A stretch of 64,000 nt of DNA, taken from the NCBI RefSeq assembly GCF_900106555.1, contig NZ_FNOE01000015.1, positions 1 to 64,000 on the forward strand, written 5' to 3'. A program made the translations under genes and the position numbers. This DNA comes from Nitrosomonas oligotropha. Its GTDB lineage: Bacteria > Pseudomonadota > Gammaproteobacteria > Burkholderiales > Nitrosomonadaceae. Under the pieces are notes generated by a model that ran no database searches, was not told the origin of the DNA, and saw only the letters and a program-made list of their open reading frames with translations. Below, one piece after another: positions 1 through 9,145 of this stretch (position 1 is its first letter; each line of letters opens with the position of its first letter).

Positions 1-399
1 CTTCCCGATAAAACCCAGCATAGTGCAGCTTGCTTTCTCACAAGCACTGTTGCTCAATGTCCTTATCAGATCGACTATGCTTATTCTGACAACGGTAAAG
101 AATTTAAAGGAACTGACAGCCATGCTTTCGTCAAAGCTTGCAGGCAGCACGGTATCGGTCAGAAGTTTACCCGCATCAATCGTCCGCAAACCAACGGTAA
201 AGCTGAGCGGGTTATCCGCACCCTGATGGATATGTGGCACAGCAAGATTCACTTTAAAGACTGCGCCGATCGGCACATTCAGCTTCTCCGTTTCATTAAC
301 TTCTACAATACCGTTAAGCCTCATAAGAGTTTGAATAATGCCACCCCTTATGAAATACTCACCGCTTATTTCAATCAACCTATCTGTAAACAACTCTGA
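1..399 (+). CDS. IS481-like transposase, C-terminal part (partial at window edge)
   Basis: The frame is open from base 1 to the TGA at 397-399 and encodes the C-terminal 132 residues of a DDE transposase with an rve integrase core. Visible motifs are YSDNGKEF, carrying the second catalytic Asp, and RPQTNGKAERVIRTL, carrying the catalytic Glu about 39 residues later. The ending FYNTVKPHKSLNNATP is typical of IS481/IS3-like elements. The first catalytic Asp and the N-terminal helix-turn-helix lie outside the window, so it cannot be said whether the gene is intact. The family call rests on motif resemblance only. Confidence 0.85.
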   Translation, partial: LPDKTQHSAACFLTSTVAQCPYQIDYAYSDNGKEFKGTDSHAFVKACRQHGIGQKFTRINRPQTNGKAERVIRTLMDMWHSKIHFKDCADRHIQLLRFINFYNTVKPHKSLNNATPYEILTAYFNQPICKQL

Positions 400-423
400 G
401 GTTTCTTACAAATAAGGGAAACC
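1..423 (+). mobile_element. 3' end of an IS481-like insertion sequence
   Basis: The transposase stop codon is followed directly by a short inverted repeat, GGTTTC at 400-405 and GAAACC at 418-423. This could belong to the right end of the element. The left end is outside the window and no target duplication can be tested, so the right boundary is a guess. A normal chromosomal gene begins within about 50 bases. Confidence 0.5.
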
Positions 424-473
424 TTTAGATCTTGATGCGGCAAAATATGATCACATTAATCATAATGCGAAGA

Positions 474-695
474 TCAATGCAGTATTGACTCCACTACACG
501 CCGATACACAGGTGAAAGCAGCAACAAAAGCGCAAAGCCGATTGGAAAAGCAATACCCCATGAATACAGCCACTCTTCAACAAAAGCCCCGGAAAAACCA
601 AGATTCACTGCGGTGACAGTAGCCGAAACACAGCCGGTCATTGTCGCCGACATAATGAAACAATACAAACAATGTGCAAGAAATTTTTGTTTCAT
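474..695 (-). CDS. DUF2798 family small membrane protein
   Basis: A 73-residue protein with two predicted membrane helices, roughly residues 8-30 and 44-62. The pattern of a first helix ending in a Thr-Ala-x-Asn-Leu-Gly turn, then a W-x3-W stretch leading into the second helix and a basic end (SPVYRRVV), matches the DUF2798 family, whose function is unknown. The ATG is at 693-695. It stands alone between the insertion-sequence end and the deaminase gene, which lies upstream on the same strand after an 86-base gap, so the two could be co-transcribed. Confidence 0.7.
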   Translation of the reverse strand: MKQKFLAHCLYCFIMSATMTGCVSATVTAVNLGFSGAFVEEWLYSWGIAFPIGFALLLLLSPVYRRVVESILH

Positions 696-781
696 GTCAG
701 TTTTATCAATTCATACGGAATGCTCGGCGTTACGCTTTGCTGCAAAGCCTGGTCTGTAAAATCACGTAAAAATTTCATAAT

Positions 782-1378
782 TTAATCGCTATGGTTCTGC
801 CGGGCACGTAAATGACTGTTATAAATTTCCCCGCTGTAACTTTGTAACACTTCAATTGCCTCCGGCCGCATCACCTCCCGCGTCACGCGAATGCCATTTT
901 GCCGCAATTCCGTTTCCCAGTTCGACGAGCGTGGTCCTTCGTTAAAACCGATCGCTTGCGCATCTTCGGAATGCGCGCCGCAGACAAGCGCAGCAACACC
1001 GCTCCATAACAACACACCTAAACACTGACAACACGGCTCCACGCTGGTTACCAGTTCAAACGAGCCTTGACCGGCTAACTCATAGCTACCCAGCAGTTGT
1101 TCCGCTAAAGCGAGGGCCATAACCTCCGCATGCAGCAATGAAGACTTTCCCGGAACAACCCAATTGACACCGGGCGCAATAAGTTCGTCCGTGCGTTGAT
1201 CAAAAACAGCGGCAGCAAACGGCCCTCCACCATGCTGCACGTTGGTGCGCGCCAGATCAATAACCAGCGCCATTCGCTGGTTTATTTCAGGAAAAGTCTG
1301 CGGAATACCGGTAGCCCAAGTATTGAGCCAATCCGGTATTGGCAGTTCGATAGTAGTCCAGTGTTTCACAACGCGCAT
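782..1378 (-). CDS. Nucleoside/nucleobase deaminase (cytidine-deaminase fold)
   Basis: A 198-residue member of the zinc-dependent CMP/dCMP and guanine deaminase superfamily. The zinc and proton-shuttle motifs are present: HAEVMAL near residue 103 and EPCCQC near residue 133, giving one His and two Cys ligands plus the catalytic Glu. An Asn-Trp-Val segment before the HAE motif resembles guanine deaminases and TadA-like enzymes. The protein is longer than TadA (about 165 residues) and its substrate cannot be fixed from sequence. A free base or nucleoside deaminase in purine or pyrimidine salvage is the likely role. It starts with ATG at 1376-1378. Confidence 0.8.
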   Translation of the reverse strand: MRVVKHWTTIELPIPDWLNTWATGIPQTFPEINQRMALVIDLARTNVQHGGGPFAAAVFDQRTDELIAPGVNWVVPGKSSLLHAEVMALALAEQLLGSYELAGQGSFELVTSVEPCCQCLGVLLWSGVAALVCGAHSEDAQAIGFNEGPRSSNWETELRQNGIRVTREVMRPEAIEVLQSYSGEIYNSHLRARQNHSD

Positions 1379-1595
1379 TCAATAAAAACGCCTAGACTAG
1401 CAGATACAATTTGTTAGTCCATAGTTCAAGCAAAATTTAACCGGCTTTTACTTAAAGCATGAAACTTTACAAAGCAACGAATCACAGCTTGACAGTCCCT
1501 GACCGGATCAAGTCTACTATCAACTAGCTATTAAATTTATTAATCCACCCTGCTGCGAAACATTTATCCCCAGTTGTCAATCATGAAGGAATCAC

Positions 1596-3512
1596 GTGGT
1601 GTTCTCTGCACTTAAAAGCTTTAGTTTTGTGAGGTTTATCGGTTATCTGGCTTTTGCCGCAAGCTGGCTGGCATTTGCGCATTTCTTGGGCCGCTTGATC
1701 CCGGACCGGCAGCTGTGGTTCGCTTTATTAGTGACACTGTTTTTTGGTTTGCCGATTTACGTTGCGGCAATTTACGCGGTGACGATTGAAAGAATTTATT
1801 TGTCCAGTCAATTTAAAAAACTGGGCATCCTGCATTGGTTTTTTACCCGGCGGATTCTGTCGTATATCGGGTGGTTATTGTGGTCAGTTATCTTCTCCTT
1901 TTTACTGTTGTTTTATCTCGGCTCCGCTGAAAAACAGGAATGGGTTGTATTCTTTGCCGCCATTCCGGTTTTTGCCGTCATTTATGCGTTTTTCTATCCC
2001 ATCGCAGCACGTGAGTACAAACCCTACATTGCTGTGCATAAATCGCTGGCTTGGGCGCGCTGGGCAGCTGCATTAACCATGGCGGTATTTTTTGTCCTAT
2101 TTGCCGATCCTAGTGATGTGAACCGCCAATATGCATCGTTAACGGAAGCTATTGCACAGGAAAGCCAGCGGCTCGATGGCACCACAAACAGCATCTTGAT
2201 TCTTGAAACCAACCGGCTGCTGGGTTTCATCGAAGGCTTGAAGCGTTACGCGCTGGGCAGTCTGCATTCATTGAACGACCCGCTTTATCTCGGCGCTGTT
2301 TTCCTCGGCAGTTTGCTGTTTTTTTATAATGTGGCGCTGGGGATTTCCAGTTTCATGGTGCCCCTATCGGAATACCGTCGTGTATTCGCACCGCTGCAGG
2401 ATAGTGATGAACCGCCCGCCGTTTCACCGTGGGCTTGGGCAATCACCTCGGCATTTGCCACTTTCTTTGTTTTCTTTATCTATGTTCCGTCGACGGTTTA
2501 TGTCGATGCCTGGTTGCGTTCCAACCCTGAGACTATCGAAGAGATTCACGCTTCAAGGCAAATTGTCGTGCAAAAAGTGGAAATGATCGGTGATGAATAC
2601 TATAAGCCCGGAACCGCAGCGCAGATTGAACAAGCCTACCTCGATAGCCTCAGCAAGATGGAAGCATCACTGGGAAAACTGCGCGAAACCACCGGTACCG
2701 GTTTTCAGCAAATGACCGACAACGTCGATGCCTATCTCGATTGGTATTACAGCCTGCCGGGTGAATATGAGCGGATTGTGGCATTGGCAACCGGTGTGCT
2801 GGAAAATTGGATGGCTGAGAAACTGCAAAATTATCTGATGAAAGGCAATGTGTTCGGTCCGGTGCAACAATCCATCGAGGAAGTTTTGCAGAGTAATCAG
2901 CAGTTACGTACCGAGCACATGCAGAAAGTGGAGCAGATTCTGGCTGAGAATCGCGTTGAGCATCTCGATAATTCCCAGCTTGAAGTCGTCCGGCACGCTT
3001 CATTAAGCGCGCTCAAGGAACCACCGGCACATAGCGTGATCGTCAATCTGGAAAACCGCATGCTGATTTCCGGCGGTATTGGCACTGCCGGTGCGATTAC
3101 TGGCGCCATCGCCGGTAAAATTACCGCCAAAGTGGCTGGAAAAGGCATTATCAAGCTCGGCGCGCAAGCCCTGATCAAAGTAACCGCCGGTAAAGCGGTC
3201 AGCGCTTTGGGCGGTGCTGCGGCGGGCGCTGCAACGGGAGCCGCATTGGGATCATTCATCCCCGGCATCGGCACAGCCATCGGCGCGGCTATCGGTGGTA
3301 TCATTGGCGGTATTACCATTGGTTTGACCGTAGAGAAACTCCTGCTGATGCTGGAAGAAGCATTTTCACGCGAAGAATTTAAACTTCAAATCCTGGAAGC
3401 GATCGAAGAAGAACGCATCGAATTTGAAAAATTCTTGAACACACCGGCTTTGTCGGATAAAACTCCCGGCAACACCGTTACAATAGAAACACCCTCAAGT
3501 TCAAGCCAATAA
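1596..3512 (+). CDS. Multi-pass membrane protein with C-terminal glycine-zipper region
   Basis: I do not recognise a named family. The 638-residue product starts at GTG 1596, five bases after AAGGA at 1586-1590; a second GTG follows directly. The N-terminal half has about seven hydrophobic segments (roughly residues 12-32, 41-63, 86-108, 117-137, 155-172, 230-255 and 280-302). Then comes a long soluble, partly helical stretch to about 490. Residues about 495-590 are a small-residue region (GGAAAGAATGAALG and similar GxxxG spacing) of the glycine-zipper kind, followed by an acidic helical tail. The gene ends 20 bases before the Kef-type antiporter gene, suggesting co-transcription. A channel or envelope-stress role is conceivable but unproven. 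Confidence 0.75.
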   Translation: MVFSALKSFSFVRFIGYLAFAASWLAFAHFLGRLIPDRQLWFALLVTLFFGLPIYVAAIYAVTIERIYLSSQFKKLGILHWFFTRRILSYIGWLLWSVIFSFLLLFYLGSAEKQEWVVFFAAIPVFAVIYAFFYPIAAREYKPYIAVHKSLAWARWAAALTMAVFFVLFADPSDVNRQYASLTEAIAQESQRLDGTTNSILILETNRLLGFIEGLKRYALGSLHSLNDPLYLGAVFLGSLLFFYNVALGISSFMVPLSEYRRVFAPLQDSDEPPAVSPWAWAITSAFATFFVFFIYVPSTVYVDAWLRSNPETIEEIHASRQIVVQKVEMIGDEYYKPGTAAQIEQAYLDSLSKMEASLGKLRETTGTGFQQMTDNVDAYLDWYYSLPGEYERIVALATGVLENWMAEKLQNYLMKGNVFGPVQQSIEEVLQSNQQLRTEHMQKVEQILAENRVEHLDNSQLEVVRHASLSALKEPPAHSVIVNLENRMLISGGIGTAGAITGAIAGKITAKVAGKGIIKLGAQALIKVTAGKAVSALGGAAAGAATGAALGSFIPGIGTAIGAAIGGIIGGITIGLTVEKLLLMLEEAFSREEFKLQILEAIEEERIEFEKFLNTPALSDKTPGNTVTIETPSSSSQ

Positions 3513-3532
3513 ACCATAACCTTGGGATTTGA

Positions 3533-5242
3533 ATGGAACATAACGTTGCCCTGATCACGACGATTGCAGCCGGCTTTGGCTTAGCTTTGATTTTTGGTTT
3601 CATTGCCGAAAAGCTTAAAACGCCCGCATTGGTTGGTTACCTCCTGGCCGGGATTGCCATCAGTCCGACCACACCGGGATTTGTCGCGGATGTCGAGATT
3701 GCCTCGCAATTGTCGGAAATCGGTGTCATGTTATTGATGTTCGGCGTCGGATTACACTTCTCGCTGGATGACTTACTGTCGGTCAAGCGCATCGCAGTAC
3801 CCGGTGCGATCGTGCAAATGGCCGTTGCAACCGGTCTGGGTATGGCTTTGGCGTCCTGGTGGGATTGGAGTCTGGGCGCCGGATTGGTGTTGGGTTTGTC
3901 GCTATCTTGTGCCAGCACGGTCGTGCTGCTCAAAGCACTCGAGTCGCGCGGTCTTTTGGAAACAATGAACGGCCGTATTGCCGTCGGCTGGCTGATCGTC
4001 GAAGATCTGGTTACCGTTATGATTCTGGTATTGTTACCGTCGTTTGCGACTATGCTGGGCGGCACGAATGAAAGCGGAAGCCCAGCCGATCCGCTATGGC
4101 GCACCATCGGCATCACATTATTGCTGGTTTCCGCGTTTATCGCTTTGATGCTGATCGTGGGCCGCCGCTTCCTGCCTTGGCTGCTATGGCAGGTCGCCCG
4201 CACCGGCTCACGTGAAATGTTCACCCTAGCCGTCGTCGCGGTCGCCATTTGTATCGCTTACGGTGCCGCAGCGCTATTTAATGTGTCGTTTGCGCTGGGC
4301 GCTTTCTTTGCCGGTATGGTCATGCGCGAATCCAAATTCAGTCAGCGTGCCGCCGAAGAATCCCTACCGTTGCGCGATGCGTTTGCCGTGCTGTTTTTTG
4401 TCTCCGTCGGCATGCTGTTTGATCCGGCTGTGCTGATCGAAGAACCGATACGGGTTTTAGCGGTAGTCGCCATTATTATCGTCGGCAAATCGATGGCAGC
4501 CATGCTGTTAGTTCTTATTTTGCGTTATCCGCTCAATACTTCGCTGACCGTTGCCGCCAGCCTGGGGCAAATTGGTGAATTCTCTTTTATTCTCGCCGGA
4601 TTGGGCTTATCGCTTGGATTGATGCCAGCGGAAGGAATGAGCTTGGTGCTGGCTGGCGCGTTAATTTCCATCGCATTCAACCCGATTGCATTTGCCGCGG
4701 TTACGCCGTTCAGAAACTTGATATTGAAGCATTCCACTGTGGCACGAAAATACGAAAATCGCGACGATCCCTACGCGGAACTGCCGATGAGCACGGAACG
4801 TAAGTTTCTTAAGGGTCAAGTGGTACTGGTGGGTTACGGGCATGTCGGTCAAAGTATCGCCCTGGCGTTGAACGAAAAAAATATTCCCTATATTGTTGCG
4901 GAGCAAAATCGCGAGCTGGTGCAAGATTTGCGTAAAAAAGGCACTACCGCGGTATCCGGCGATGCCACGGAACCTTCCGTGCTGATCCAAGCGCATATCA
5001 AGGATGCTGCCATGCTGGTCATTGCCACGGCGGATCCGCTGAATGTGCGGCAAATGATTGATACCGCGCGTACGTTGAATCCGGATATCGAGATTGTGTT
5101 ACGCAGCCGCAGCGAAGACGAGACCGCATTGCTGCGGAAAGATCAGATCGGCATGGTATTTTTTGCCGAGGAAGAGCTTGCCAACAGCATGTCGTATCAC
5201 ATCCTGAACCGGTTCAACAAAAAATCGGAACCGGCGTCGTAG
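3533..5242 (+). CDS. Kef/YbaL-type cation:proton antiporter with RCK domain
   Basis: A 569-residue inner-membrane protein of the CPA2 monovalent cation:proton antiporter family. About 12 membrane segments cover residues 8-395, with the family motifs VEDLVTV near residue 157 and GQIGEFSFILAG near residue 343. A cytoplasmic TrkA-N/RCK nucleotide-binding domain follows, with GYGHVG at about 433-438 and an acidic residue at the end of the next strand. This arrangement fits potassium efflux systems of the YbaL/KefB type. No KefG/KefF-like ancillary gene is adjacent. Instead the unknown 638-residue membrane protein lies 20 bases upstream. Ion specificity cannot be read from sequence. Confidence 0.88.
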   Translation: MEHNVALITTIAAGFGLALIFGFIAEKLKTPALVGYLLAGIAISPTTPGFVADVEIASQLSEIGVMLLMFGVGLHFSLDDLLSVKRIAVPGAIVQMAVATGLGMALASWWDWSLGAGLVLGLSLSCASTVVLLKALESRGLLETMNGRIAVGWLIVEDLVTVMILVLLPSFATMLGGTNESGSPADPLWRTIGITLLLVSAFIALMLIVGRRFLPWLLWQVARTGSREMFTLAVVAVAICIAYGAAALFNVSFALGAFFAGMVMRESKFSQRAAEESLPLRDAFAVLFFVSVGMLFDPAVLIEEPIRVLAVVAIIIVGKSMAAMLLVLILRYPLNTSLTVAASLGQIGEFSFILAGLGLSLGLMPAEGMSLVLAGALISIAFNPIAFAAVTPFRNLILKHSTVARKYENRDDPYAELPMSTERKFLKGQVVLVGYGHVGQSIALALNEKNIPYIVAEQNRELVQDLRKKGTTAVSGDATEPSVLIQAHIKDAAMLVIATADPLNVRQMIDTARTLNPDIEIVLRSRSEDETALLRKDQIGMVFFAEEELANSMSYHILNRFNKKSEPAS

Positions 5243-5308
5243 CATCAGGTTCGATTATTAAGTATTAAACAGCTTCCCGTGAATTGAAATTTTTATGAGA
5301 TTATTGCA

Positions 5309-5611
5309 ATGACAAATCAGCGATATGCCGGTATCAATCAAGATGCAAATGAAGGACTCACGCACTTAGGCCGCATCGTGCGTGACGCCTGGGTGTTTGG
5401 TATTCTGCCGGAAACGGAAACCTGCGTGGGCTGGAGCGCTTCACAGATGCAGACTTTGTACGAAAAAGTCCATGCGGCATGGGAACCCTACGCACACTTA
5501 CCCAGCCGCTTGCCGGATGACTTACGTGAGCGTCACATGCGGCTGTATTCCGAAGCGATAACAAGCGCCAAGGCGAAAGGCTGGGATGCCGAGTTGAAAG
5601 AAGACGATTAA
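5309..5611 (+). CDS. Conserved hypothetical protein (100 residues)
   Basis: A soluble, tryptophan-rich 100-residue protein that I cannot place in a named family. The middle (GWSASQMQTLYEKVHAAWEP) and the C-terminal half look helical, and there is no signal peptide or membrane segment. The start at ATG 5309 has only a weak upstream purine stretch. Its stop codon overlaps that of the convergent gene by four bases, which argues that both frames are real and compactly packed. It lies 66 bases after the antiporter gene and may share its transcript. Confidence 0.6.
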   Translation: MTNQRYAGINQDANEGLTHLGRIVRDAWVFGILPETETCVGWSASQMQTLYEKVHAAWEPYAHLPSRLPDDLRERHMRLYSEAITSAKAKGWDAELKEDD

Positions 5612-6012
5612 TGTCTCGCCGGGAAATGAATAATCCGCGCCGGACCTTCAAGCACGGTTTTATTGACCAGCATCTGCAACGCCGCGGGAAATTCACTTTG
5701 TAAGCGCTTCATCACAGCTGCCATGTTCTCGCGGTAATACACGGCATCGTACGCAACCGGTTGATCCAATGCATCACGCGCTTGCCGTTTAAAATTCCGC
5801 CACGCGATATCGACCCAGCATTTACGTTCGCCATCGATAAATACAAATTCTTCATGGTCGACGATTGCCATGTACTGCATGCTGCGGATGGGAACAAACA
5901 AATGCCGTGTCGGACAACGCGACAATAAGGTAATCGCCAGGTTGTAAGTACTTGCGGGCAAGTGACGCGCTTCCTGGTTGATTTCAAGATCTCGATAACA
6001 AGTAATTTCCAT
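5608..6012 (-). CDS. Conserved hypothetical protein (134 residues)
   Basis: A 134-residue soluble protein with no signal peptide or membrane helix. It has alternating strands in the N-terminal half (around SMQYMAIVDHEEFVFIDG, residues 44-61) and helices later. The composition is that of a real folded protein, but I do not recognise the family. It reads from ATG at 6010-6012 and ends four bases inside the end of the convergent 100-residue gene. No operon partner lies upstream; the next gene is the divergent ABC exporter 182 bases away. Confidence 0.6.
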   Translation of the reverse strand: MEITCYRDLEINQEARHLPASTYNLAITLLSRCPTRHLFVPIRSMQYMAIVDHEEFVFIDGERKCWVDIAWRNFKRQARDALDQPVAYDAVYYRENMAAVMKRLQSEFPAALQMLVNKTVLEGPARIIHFPARH

Positions 6013-6194
6013 AATGAATGCGACACAACCTATTAAATTTCACCGAAATGATGCATTGTTCATACTCAACCCAATAGCGGAAAAGCAGAATAATCGTACT
6101 TATGTTACCTTAATGCCGTAGCGCAAAGAAACCCCATTTGCACAACTCCTTTATTTTCAATTATTTCCATACTTTACATCGTTGATCGCTTCTA

Positions 6195-8009
6195 ATGCGC
6201 CCCACCCGTCTTGAAAAACCTGCCGCCACGCGCAATAACCTGAAAACCATCGCCGCACTATTACCCTATTTGTGGGAATTCAAAGTGCGGGTGATCCTGG
6301 CGCTCAGCTTGCTGGTATTGGCCAAACTGGCCAATGTCTCGGTACCGCTGGTTCTGAAGGAAATCGTCGATGCTCTGGATCAGCCGCGCGCGGAACTGGT
6401 GCTACCGGTTTTTTTGTTGATCGGATATGGCGTTCTGCGTTTGTGCAGCACTTTGTTTGGTGAGCTACGCGACGCAATTTTCGCCAAAGTGACGCAACGG
6501 GCGATCCGGCGAGTAGCGAACAGAGTATTCAGCCATCTGCATTCGCTGTCGCTGCGATTTCATCTGGAGCGCCAGACTGGCGGTGTTTCGCGCGACATTG
6601 AACGCGGCACGCGCGGCATTTCCTTTTTGCTAAATTTCATGCTGTTCAATATTCTGCCGACGCTACTGGAAATCGGTTTGGTACTGGCCATTCTGATCAA
6701 GCAATACGATATCCGGTTTTCCATTATCATTTCCCTCACGCTGCTGGCTTATATCGCACTGACCTTGATCGTCACCGAATGGCGCATGATTTTCCGCCGC
6801 ACCATGAACAATATGGACTCCAAAGCCAATACCCAGGCGATCGACAGCTTATTGAATTACGAAACGGTAAAATATTTTGGCAACGAAGCCTGGGAAGCGC
6901 GACGCTACGATGAGCATTTGCAATCGTGGGAAAAAGCCGCTGTCCGCAATCAAACCTCACTGGCCACGCTGAACGCCGGACAAAGCGCAATCATCGCAGT
7001 CGGTGTTACCTTACTGATGCTGCTGGCGGCTGATCAAGTCATCGACGGCATCATGACATTGGGCGATTTGGTACTGATCAATGCTTTTATGCTGCAACTG
7101 TACATGCCACTGCATTTTCTCGGTTTTGTTTACCGCGAAATCAAGCATTCGCTGGCCGATATGGAACGCATGTTCACATTATTGGATGAAAACCGGGAAA
7201 TCCAGGATCAACCGGATGCCAAAGTTCTCGCTGCCGATCAGGCAACCATCCGCTTTCATCATGTCGATTTCAGCTATGAAACTAACCGCCAGATACTGTT
7301 CGACGTCAGTTTCGATATCCCCGCCGGGCAAAACATTGCCGTCGTCGGTCACAGCGGTTCTGGTAAATCGACGCTGGCACGCTTGCTGTTCCGTTTTTAT
7401 GATGTGCGATCAGGATGCATTCAAATCAATGACCAGGATATTCGCACGGTGACCCAGCAAAGCCTGCGCGCCGCGATGGGCATCGTGCCGCAGGACACCG
7501 TGCTGTTCAACGACAGTATTTATTACAACATCGCATACGGACGGCCGGAGGCCACGCAAGTGGAAGTGTATACTGCCGCTCGTGCTGCCCATATCCATGA
7601 TTTCATTGAAAGCCTGCCGGAAAAATATGCCACGATTGTGGGCGAGCGCGGTTTGAAGCTATCCGGCGGTGAAAAACAACGCGTCGCCATCGCCCGTACC
7701 ATTCTGAAGAATCCGGTTATTCTGATTTTTGATGAAGCAACATCGGCGCTCGATTCCAATTCCGAAAAGCGTATTCAGGCGGAATTGAAGCGCATCGCTC
7801 AAAACCGCACCACACTGACCATCGCGCACCGGCTGTCCACGATCGCCGATGCCGATCAGATTCTGGTGATGGATCATGGCCGTATCATCGAACGCGGCAC
7901 GCATCAACAATTGCTGGCAAGCGGCGGCACGTATGCGCAGATGTGGGAATTACAACAGCAGGAAGAAATCGATCAACACCAGCAAGAAAGCACTATTTCC
8001 GCATCATAA
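6195..8009 (+). CDS. Atm1-type ABC exporter (fused permease and ATPase)
   Basis: A 604-residue half-transporter with an N-terminal six-helix permease (about residues 30-320) and a C-terminal ATPase domain. The ATPase has Walker A GHSGSGKST near residue 385, signature LSGGEKQRVAIART near 489, Walker B VILIFDEATSALD near 507 and the switch His in TIAHRLST. The N-terminal pattern and the EWRMIFRRTMN and DSLLNYETVKYFGNE stretches are those of Atm1/AtmA exporters, which move glutathione-linked compounds and protect against metals. It would act as a homodimer in the inner membrane. It is flanked by gaps of about 180-230 bases, so it is probably a single transcription unit. Confidence 0.9.
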   Translation: MRPTRLEKPAATRNNLKTIAALLPYLWEFKVRVILALSLLVLAKLANVSVPLVLKEIVDALDQPRAELVLPVFLLIGYGVLRLCSTLFGELRDAIFAKVTQRAIRRVANRVFSHLHSLSLRFHLERQTGGVSRDIERGTRGISFLLNFMLFNILPTLLEIGLVLAILIKQYDIRFSIIISLTLLAYIALTLIVTEWRMIFRRTMNNMDSKANTQAIDSLLNYETVKYFGNEAWEARRYDEHLQSWEKAAVRNQTSLATLNAGQSAIIAVGVTLLMLLAADQVIDGIMTLGDLVLINAFMLQLYMPLHFLGFVYREIKHSLADMERMFTLLDENREIQDQPDAKVLAADQATIRFHHVDFSYETNRQILFDVSFDIPAGQNIAVVGHSGSGKSTLARLLFRFYDVRSGCIQINDQDIRTVTQQSLRAAMGIVPQDTVLFNDSIYYNIAYGRPEATQVEVYTAARAAHIHDFIESLPEKYATIVGERGLKLSGGEKQRVAIARTILKNPVILIFDEATSALDSNSEKRIQAELKRIAQNRTTLTIAHRLSTIADADQILVMDHGRIIERGTHQQLLASGGTYAQMWELQQQEEIDQHQQESTISAS

Positions 8010-8243
8010 TCAATCGTTATTCATGCGAAAGTTATCTTTTTCATGAAGAAATCATAGCATCTTCTTGAACAATCTTACTTGTTGTTTCCATGAAATAAAT
8101 TCTTAAGTAATACAAAAAATCCGGAAATACCGGGAAAAAACCAACTTTATCCCCAAGAATGAATTCCGGAGTGATGTGTTAACTTCCCACTCCAGAATTT
8201 GCCATCAAAAAATTGCGTAATTACATTCGAGGGAGTCATCGCA

Positions 8244-9104
8244 ATGCTTGTATCCGTTGGTTATCTCATCATCATTATTTCTGTTTTTGGCGGTTTTGCA
8301 CTGGCGGGCGGGCATCTCGCTTCGCTGTGGCAGCCGGTCGAATTGCTCATGATTGGCGGTGGCGCAGTGGGCGCTTTTGTCGTCGGTAACTCGAACAAAG
8401 CGCTCAAGGCCACGTTGAAAGCGTTACCGACTGTTTTCAAAGGCTCCAAATATACCAAAGCACTTTACATGGATTTGATGACGCTGCTGTATGAAGTGCT
8501 GGGAAAAATCCGCAAAGAGGGGTTGATGTCGATTGAAGGCGATGTCGATGATCCCGCCAGCAGCCCTATTTTCACCAAATACCCGGATATTCTGGCCGAT
8601 CACCATATCACCGAATTTATCACCGATTATTTGCGCTTAATGGTCGGCGGCAACCTCAATTCGCTCGAAATCGAAAGCCTGATGGACAGTGAACTGGAAA
8701 CGCACCATCAGGAAGGCGAAGTGCCGATTCATGTGGTCGCCAAACTCGGCGATGGGTTACCGGCTTTCGGCATTGTCGCTGCGGTGATGGGGGTGGTGCA
8801 TACGATGGAATCCGTTCATCTTCCACCCTCCGAATTGGGTATTTTGATTGCTGCGGCACTGGTCGGGACATTCCTGGGAATTTTATTGGCGTATGGATTC
8901 GTCAGTCCCCTGTCGAGCAAACTCGAACATAATCTCCATGAGTCCAGCAAGATGTTTGAGTGCATCAAGATCACATTACTGGCCAATTTGAACGGCTATT
9001 CACCGGTTCTGGCCATTGAGTTTGGCCGCAAAGTGCTATTCACGACCGAAAGACCGTCTTTCCTGGAACTGGAAGAGCATGTCAAACAAAGTAAATCAAA
9101 ATAA
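8244..9104 (+). CDS. motA: Flagellar motor stator protein MotA
   Basis: The proton-channel stator subunit of the flagellar motor, 286 residues, with four membrane helices and a large cytoplasmic loop. The start is placed at ATG 8244 because GAGGGAG lies at 8229-8235 and the protein then begins MLVSVGYLIIII, as MotA does. A frame opening at 8199 would only add 15 unrelated residues. The conserved Pro-Ala-Phe-Gly-Ile-Val-Ala-Ala segment (around GLPAFGIVAAVMG) and the final helix are present. motB follows after 41 bases. No other flagellar or chemotaxis genes are in view, so this is a detached stator operon. Confidence 0.95.
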   Translation: MLVSVGYLIIIISVFGGFALAGGHLASLWQPVELLMIGGGAVGAFVVGNSNKALKATLKALPTVFKGSKYTKALYMDLMTLLYEVLGKIRKEGLMSIEGDVDDPASSPIFTKYPDILADHHITEFITDYLRLMVGGNLNSLEIESLMDSELETHHQEGEVPIHVVAKLGDGLPAFGIVAAVMGVVHTMESVHLPPSELGILIAAALVGTFLGILLAYGFVSPLSSKLEHNLHESSKMFECIKITLLANLNGYSPVLAIEFGRKVLFTTERPSFLELEEHVKQSKSK

Positions 9105-9145
9105 CCGCTTCGGAATGATGTTCCATTTGAATTGCGAGAATAATT

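Noticed and set aside
8090-8140. Flagellar sigma-28 promoter upstream of motA
   Set aside because: The AT-rich segment has a CCGG-AAATA-CCGG repeat, but no convincing TAAA-N15-GCCGATAA match was found.
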